Shown: positions 58,985 to 64,000 of the stretch, in pieces
How the letters are laid out: each line of letters starts with the position of its first letter
Position numbering within the stretch: position 1 is the first letter of the stretch
Assembly (NCBI RefSeq): GCF_020921035.1
Contig: NC_063158.1
Coordinates: 6,492,001-6,556,000 of the forward strand
Length of the DNA stretch: 64,000 nt
Source: Rhodamnia argentea
Taxonomy: Eukaryota > Streptophyta > Magnoliopsida > Myrtales > Myrtaceae
Reading direction: 5' to 3'
Program-made: the position numbers and the translations under genes
Notes under the pieces: generated by a model
What the model was told of the DNA's origin: nothing
The model's database searches: none
Seen by the model: only the letters and a program-made list of their open reading frames with translations

Positions 58985-60418
58985 ATGGAACGACCTTCGA
59001 CCACCCCCCACATAGCCATCGTGCCATCACCGGGCATGGGTCATCTCATCCCTCTCGCCGAGTTTGCAAAGCGACTCCTCCACCGCCACACCTTCTCGGT
59101 CACCTTCGTCGTCCCCAACGACGGCTCCCCGTCCCAGGCCCAGAGGTCCCTCCTCGACTCCCTCCCTCCCTCCGTCACCTACGTCTTCCTGCCTCCCGTC
59201 AGCTTCGACGACCTCCCCGCCGAGACGACTCGCATCGAGACCATCATCGCCCTCACGCTGGCGCGCTCCCTCCCCTCCCTCCGAGACGAGCTTTGGAGGC
59301 TGGCGGAGTCCACGAGGCTCGTCGCCCTCGTCGCCGACCTCTTCGGCACAGACGCCTTCGACGTGGCCGAGGAGTTCAACGTCTCCCCCTACCTTTTCTT
59401 CCCCACCTCGGCCATGTGCCTGTCCCTGTTCCTTCACTTGCCGACACTGGACGAAGCGGTTTCTTGCGAGTACAGGGACCTTCCCGAGCCAGTGAAGATA
59501 CCCGGTTCCATATCGGTCCCTGGGAGTGACCTGATCGAGCCGGTCCAGGACCGCCGCAACGAAGCTTACAAGTGGGTCCTCCACCACGCAAGGCGGTGCA
59601 GGCTGGCAGAGGGGATGCTGCTGAATAGCTTCGAGGAGCTCGAGCCAGGGGCGATCGAGTACCTGCAAGGGGAAGAGACCGGGAAGCCACCGGTCTATCC
59701 GGTCGGACCGCTGGTGAAGATAGAGCAGAGCGGCAAGCCCGACGGCTCGGGGTGTCTGAAGTGGTTGGACAACCAGCCCAACAGTTCGGTCCTGTACGTG
59801 TCGTTCGGGAGCGGCGGGACCCTCTCGTACGACCAGATTCAAGAGCTGGCTCTGGGATTGGAGATGAGCGAGCATAGGTTCTTGTGGGTGGTGAGGACCC
59901 CTAATGACAAGGCGGCCGACGCTAGCTACCTCACCGGGCACAGCCGAAACGAGCCGTCCGAGTTTTTGCCCAAAGACTTTCTAGAGAGGACCAAAGGCAG
60001 GGGCTTGGTGGTGCCCTCGTGGGCGCCGCAGGCCCAGGTCCTGGCCCATAGCTCGACCGGCGGGTTCCTCACCCACTGCGGCTGGAACTCGACCCTCGAG
60101 AGCGTGGTCAATGGCATGCCGCTCATCGCCTGGCCGCTTTTCGCTGAGCAGAGGGTGAATGCGCTTATGCTGACCCAGGACATCAAAGTGGCATTGAGGC
60201 CGAGGGCCGACGCGGAGAGCGGCCTGGTGGGGAGGGACGAGGTCGCCAGGGTCGTGAAGGGCCTGATGGAGGGCGAAGAAGGGAAGGGCATTCAGAGCCG
60301 CATGAAGGATCTCAAGGACGCGGCGGCAAAGGTGCTCGGCGACGATGGGTCCTCCACAAGGGCGCTCTCCGAGTTGGCTCTCAAATGGGAGGCCAAACTT
60401 GTAAATCAGCTTCATTAG
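58985..60418 (+). CDS. UDP-glycosyltransferase, UGT72B-type, third copy
   Basis: Family 1 glycosyltransferase of 477 aa in one exon, a close paralogue of 43833-45260. Start ACCATGG at 58985 gives MERPSTTPHIAIVPSPGMGH, with catalytic His20 and Asp118 (VADLFGTDAF). The PSPG box runs W346 to Q389 with HCGWNST. The C-terminus LVNQLH is two residues longer than copy 1 and resembles the pseudogene's LVNELH, so copy 3 and the pseudogene are probably closer to each other there. Differences from copy 1 cluster in acceptor-side segments: residues 174-185 (SISVPGSDLIEP against CCVPVHGKDLLDP) and about 311-326, before the PSPG box. These could change substrate choice. As in copy 1, third positions are strongly G/C. 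An upstream extension of the frame to 58937 lacks conservation and is not used. Confidence 0.93.
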   Translation: MERPSTTPHIAIVPSPGMGHLIPLAEFAKRLLHRHTFSVTFVVPNDGSPSQAQRSLLDSLPPSVTYVFLPPVSFDDLPAETTRIETIIALTLARSLPSLRDELWRLAESTRLVALVADLFGTDAFDVAEEFNVSPYLFFPTSAMCLSLFLHLPTLDEAVSCEYRDLPEPVKIPGSISVPGSDLIEPVQDRRNEAYKWVLHHARRCRLAEGMLLNSFEELEPGAIEYLQGEETGKPPVYPVGPLVKIEQSGKPDGSGCLKWLDNQPNSSVLYVSFGSGGTLSYDQIQELALGLEMSEHRFLWVVRTPNDKAADASYLTGHSRNEPSEFLPKDFLERTKGRGLVVPSWAPQAQVLAHSSTGGFLTHCGWNSTLESVVNGMPLIAWPLFAEQRVNALMLTQDIKVALRPRADAESGLVGRDEVARVVKGLMEGEEGKGIQSRMKDLKDAAAKVLGDDGSSTRALSELALKWEAKLVNQLH

Positions 60419-60990
60419 AATTGTGTCGTATCATATCTTATCATCTCGTTTTGAACTGATGCCATTTTCCCACCTATGGATATGCACAACAGTCCATTTT
60501 CGAAATCGATTTTACTTATAACTCCGTTGTATACTAGGCTATGATTTTGCATATGTACTCCACGGTAGTTTTGAAGGAACAACATTCAAAACAGTGGCCT
60601 GTGGTCGTGTGCGTAGAGCCAATGGTGACTTGATGAGCTCACTATAAAAATATGAATATGCTTCCATGAAAGATTTTTTTTTTCCTGCTGTGAGATTGAC
60701 TCACAACGTGATATGGGATCCACTTCTTTAAGAATTTGTGACCTACAACATGATATTATTCACACAGTCACCAGAAAACTGTTATACAAGCAAGATATTA
60801 GACAGGCGTGGCATTTGATATTCCTAATTTTCTTCTTCTTAAAATAATATAGGAAGGTGCAAGTAAAAATGGGGCATAAAGGATGTGCCAAAGATTTCAA
60901 TCATTTTAAATAGAAAAATGGGCCATAAAGGTGCGAATGATTAAAGGAGAAAGTGGCTGGTTGTCACAATCTTTCCGAAGGTGAATTATT
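60419..60990 (+). repeat. 3' flank of UGT copy 3, homologous to the other copies
   Basis: It shares CCATTTTCCCACCTATG, AGCTCACTATAAAA, GGCGTGGCATTTGA, GGGGCATAAAGGATGTGCC and GGAGAAAGTGG with the pseudogene flank. A stretch of roughly 150 bases (about 60646-60795) has no counterpart there and is probably an insertion. Confidence 0.6.
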
Positions 60991-62066
60991 AGGGGAAGGC
61001 TAATGGGTTACTAAACGGGGTCCGCCGTTCCTCTCACGAGGTAGTCGGTCGCGTTTAGCATAGGTTCTCATAAGCCCCACAAATCGCAATTTAGTACTCA
61101 AACAAACATGCATTGAAACTTACTTTTTGAAGGCACCACTAATCAATTAGGGTTGATTAAACATCGTAAGAGTATATTTTACTTCTGCAAGTTAGAGATA
61201 CAATGGTTCGGGACTTGGTAACACTAAACCGGTTTAACGCTCTTTCGGTACCTTTTCTTTTTATTTCGAAGATGTTTTGTATGTAGTCTTTATTCATTTT
61301 TATCCTATTCGACTAACATGTAACGAGTGATCATTTGAGTAAACAAACATGAAAGTAACACCCAATAATCATAGCAGTGAACAGTTTGCAGAAAATTTAA
61401 AGAACCTGGATGCGCTAGTCAATGCAAAGCATCTCACCATCCACCGTCACGAAATTTCTGCAAACTATTACTTAGGAAAATATGCAGAGAGAATGCATGG
61501 ATACTATGAATGATTGTGCATGAGTTAATGACTAACATGATTTCACGTTTAATTAACATGGAGGAATTAAGAAAGTGCACAAATATAACCTGAATTCTAT
61601 GTCACAACAATTTACCTACATGCACTAATTAAAAAATTAAATAAAATGAAGGAAGAATTTAGCTATATGACATGTGTAGTCTTATTTCTAAGATAATGTA
61701 TGCATGTAATTCTAAGTTAATTAACTTGTATGAATGAAATCACGAATTTAGTGATAATGCAATCTATGTGAAATGTTATTCGTTTATGTCTATTTTATAA
61801 AAGCAACTTATCTTAAGTCCTAAGACTCTAATGTGGCCTAGTGAACTATTCATTATTATTGAACTATATGCAATGCAGATGATGCATTGTGATGACCTAA
61901 ATTTCTACCCAATTGGATTAACGAGCAAGTGGTGATTTGGGGTTAGTAAGTTAGCGTGGTGGACTACTAATTTGATGAAGTACTTTAGGCATAACAATAT
62001 TAAATTTGTTATAACATTTTGGGGAGATGATCGTTTTGGATCACGAAGGAATTATTCCCGCCGGAC
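60991..62066. other. Intergenic, AT-rich, no gene recognised
   Basis: No ORF of note, no repeat boundaries I can place and no RNA gene. Confidence 0.5.
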
Positions 62067-62099
62067 TTGGCTCACACTTTTGAGCGCGAAGCTTTGATT

Positions 62100-63270
62100 A
62101 GCCCCACTCCCACCGCCTCAAGCCCTCTATTTAAGGGCATGTCTTGCTCTCTCCTCCCCATTTTCTTTTCCTCCCCTTGGTGGACGACCCTTTCCTATCT
62201 CATCGCTCTCTCTCTCTCTCTCTCTCTCTCTCGGTTACCCTCTCATCCGAAACTCTTTCTCTCCGATTCTTGCACTGGGGACACCATGGTTCGATGACAG
62301 CGGTCCACGAGCTTCCCTCATCTCATGCTCGGTTCTGCTCGACGCTTGCTCTTGCCCATTTCTCTTCAAAACCATGCAACACCAAAATGGAAAGAGGAGA
62401 CCCACGGCTCGTTTGGCAATGATTCGATCTCCGTTTGCTCCGGAATTCATTCTAAGGCAAGTACTCATCTAACCCTACCTCTAGACGGCTAGATTGATGT
62501 TCGTGTGGTGCGAAACTTCGATTTGAAAATGGGTATAAAGGAAGGAAAATGGGTTTGCATGTCGGGGTAGATGACCTTGTAAGGACGATCTATCGCTTGA
62601 TTTAGCGTCCTTAGATCTTGTGTGAGCTGACTCTATAGTCTGATTGTCTTGGATATCACCAGATGGGCGTGAATTGAAGTTGAGCCGCTGTGGGTATTTG
62701 GCCGTGCATCGTGGGGGAGATTGTGGTGTTCTATAGGTTGAGGATACCGTGTTTTGACGAGGACAGAGGATTAAGTCGGAAATGGCGTTGACTGTGAGTC
62801 TCGAGAAGTTTTTCTTGGGAGTTTGTTAGTTCGATTGCCATTTGGGTTCATTAATAGAAGCTACATGAAGTTCGACCACAAGATGGGGAAGAAAGGTTTA
62901 ATGGATTCGTGCACCCCTTCATGTTCTTACCTGTGTCTTAAGAACCTCCGTGCCTTTGTTTCACGTTGCTTTCTGTTTTGTATTCTGTTGACTTGTGGTC
63001 TGCTGAGATTTACTTGACTGAACGAATGGATGGACTGTCTAGTAGTTTGCCTAGATGTTTACTTGCGGAGCCTTCGACTCACCCCCGTTGTTATAATCCC
63101 TTTTTCAGATCGATAACAAAGACAAAGCGATGTGATACCATGGAAGATAGAATGAAGTTGGAGCTCGAAGATGGTACTAGCTCAGTACTTGGGTGTAGAG
63201 CTTTCCCATTGATTTTCTTCCTAATGTATTCTTGTGTTTCGCTTTAATAAAAGACGGTGTACCTAACTTG
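62100..63270 (+). ncRNA. Possible transcription unit, coding capacity unclear
   Basis: TATTTAAG at 62128-62135 is followed by a C/T-rich leader with (CT)14 (about 62203-62230), as in plant 5'UTRs. An AATAAA signal lies at 63246-63251, about 1.1 kb downstream. Between them only short frames exist (for example 62823-63017 and 62966-63247), none with a motif. It may be a long non-coding RNA, a UTR-rich gene with an unrecognised small protein, or a decayed gene. The promoter is the best-supported part. Confidence 0.3.
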
Positions 63271-64000
63271 TTATACATATATGTAAAATAATTTGTTGAA
63301 TGATCTTACTGTGTGCGTGTGATACAAGTAGTGAACCCTATTAAGGCCATATCCTATTAGGCGTGCCCGCCATTTCTTTATGCATGCTCTTGTATGTAAT
63401 TCTGTATGGCCGCTGATTGTTTTTAATTTATTAAGCTTCCGCATGCGCCCTCTACTATATACATAATATAAGATTAAAGCAGAACACGTTAGTAATAAGA
63501 ATGGGCGGATGCCCTGGGACGTCCCGCACGTTACGTGCATGTCGGGCAATAATTAGAACTATCTAATATGATTATCAATATAACCCTGAGATTACGTGAT
63601 TTTCTAGATGATGTACATTACTTGATATGAGACCAAATTAACCCTATGCCTTTGTGCAATCTATATGAAACAAAGATTGCATTTTTTTTATTTGACTTTT
63701 CTTTTTTCTTAAAAAAATGCATGATTCTAAATCTATATGTACTCTAAAACTAACATGCATTTGCCCTAATTAATATATTAAGAATGTGTCCTAAACTCTA
63801 AATATGCATGAGAGTGTGATCTGCAATGATCGATAATATTATGATGCATTGTAATACACGTTAAGTTTTCATCGGATCATTCATAACGTGTTATTTCAAA
63901 GCAAACAGATTTCAATTGATCAAATCAATCATAGCAAGTCGCGGAAGATAAGATTAAGGTCTGACCTTAGGGCATAAAGGTCCGAAAGCCTAGTACGCCT
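63271..64000. other. Intergenic to window end
   Basis: AT-rich. CATGCGCCCTC and ACGTCCCGCACGTTACGTGC-type words near 63440-63540 could be repeat-derived. Nothing coding is recognised. Confidence 0.5.

Noticed and set aside
59027..59941. Antisense ORF of 304 codons opposite UGT copy 3
   Set aside because: Same composition effect; the equivalent frame is shorter in copy 1, so it is not conserved.

Overview
This is a plant nuclear DNA window. The evidence is multi-exon genes with GT-AG introns, plant-specific families, AT-rich intergenic DNA full of transposon relics, and (CT)n/(GA)n and GGC runs near transcription starts. The repeat families look like those of Myrtaceae (Eucalyptus-like), but that placement is an inference from repeat style only.

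Layout. (1) 0.75-5.1 kb, minus strand: an intact eight-exon mitochondrial adenine nucleotide carrier (ADNT1 type, 353 aa once exons are joined), with a GC-rich GGC-repeat leader. (2) 5.5-27 kb: intergenic, mostly relics. It holds a 1.8 kb Mutator-like non-autonomous element with a perfect 10 bp target duplication and a nested hAT-like element, a copia Gag relic, degenerate repeats and foldback elements. (3) 27.0-30.7 kb, plus strand: a complete four-exon GH3 acyl-acid amido synthetase of the JAR1/GH3.11 type (573 aa), with a TATA box and a probable 5'UTR intron. A small single-exon plant gene of unknown function (139 aa) follows at 31.5 kb. (4) 32-43 kb: repeats, a 270 bp tandem duplication, and a promoter-like block with no gene behind it. 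(5) 43.6-61 kb: a tandem UGT72B-type glucosyltransferase cluster on the plus strand. It has two intact single-exon genes (475 and 477 aa) flanking a truncated, frameshifted pseudogene. The duplicated unit includes about 1 kb of 3' flank, so paralogues can be used to date insertions. A small orphan ORF at 47.5 kb and a deleted copia element at 53-54.3 kb lie between the copies. (6) 61-64 kb: AT-rich DNA with one promoter-like segment and a possible short transcript.

The genes do not form one pathway. ADNT1 supplies adenylates to mitochondria, JAR1 makes jasmonoyl-isoleucine, and UGT72B enzymes glucosylate phenolics. The closest thing to a system is the young UGT72B cluster, still being rearranged by transposons. 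I found no convincing undescribed molecular system. The least explained items are the 47.5 kb ORF and the exon-like insert inside the hAT-like element at 9.76 kb.
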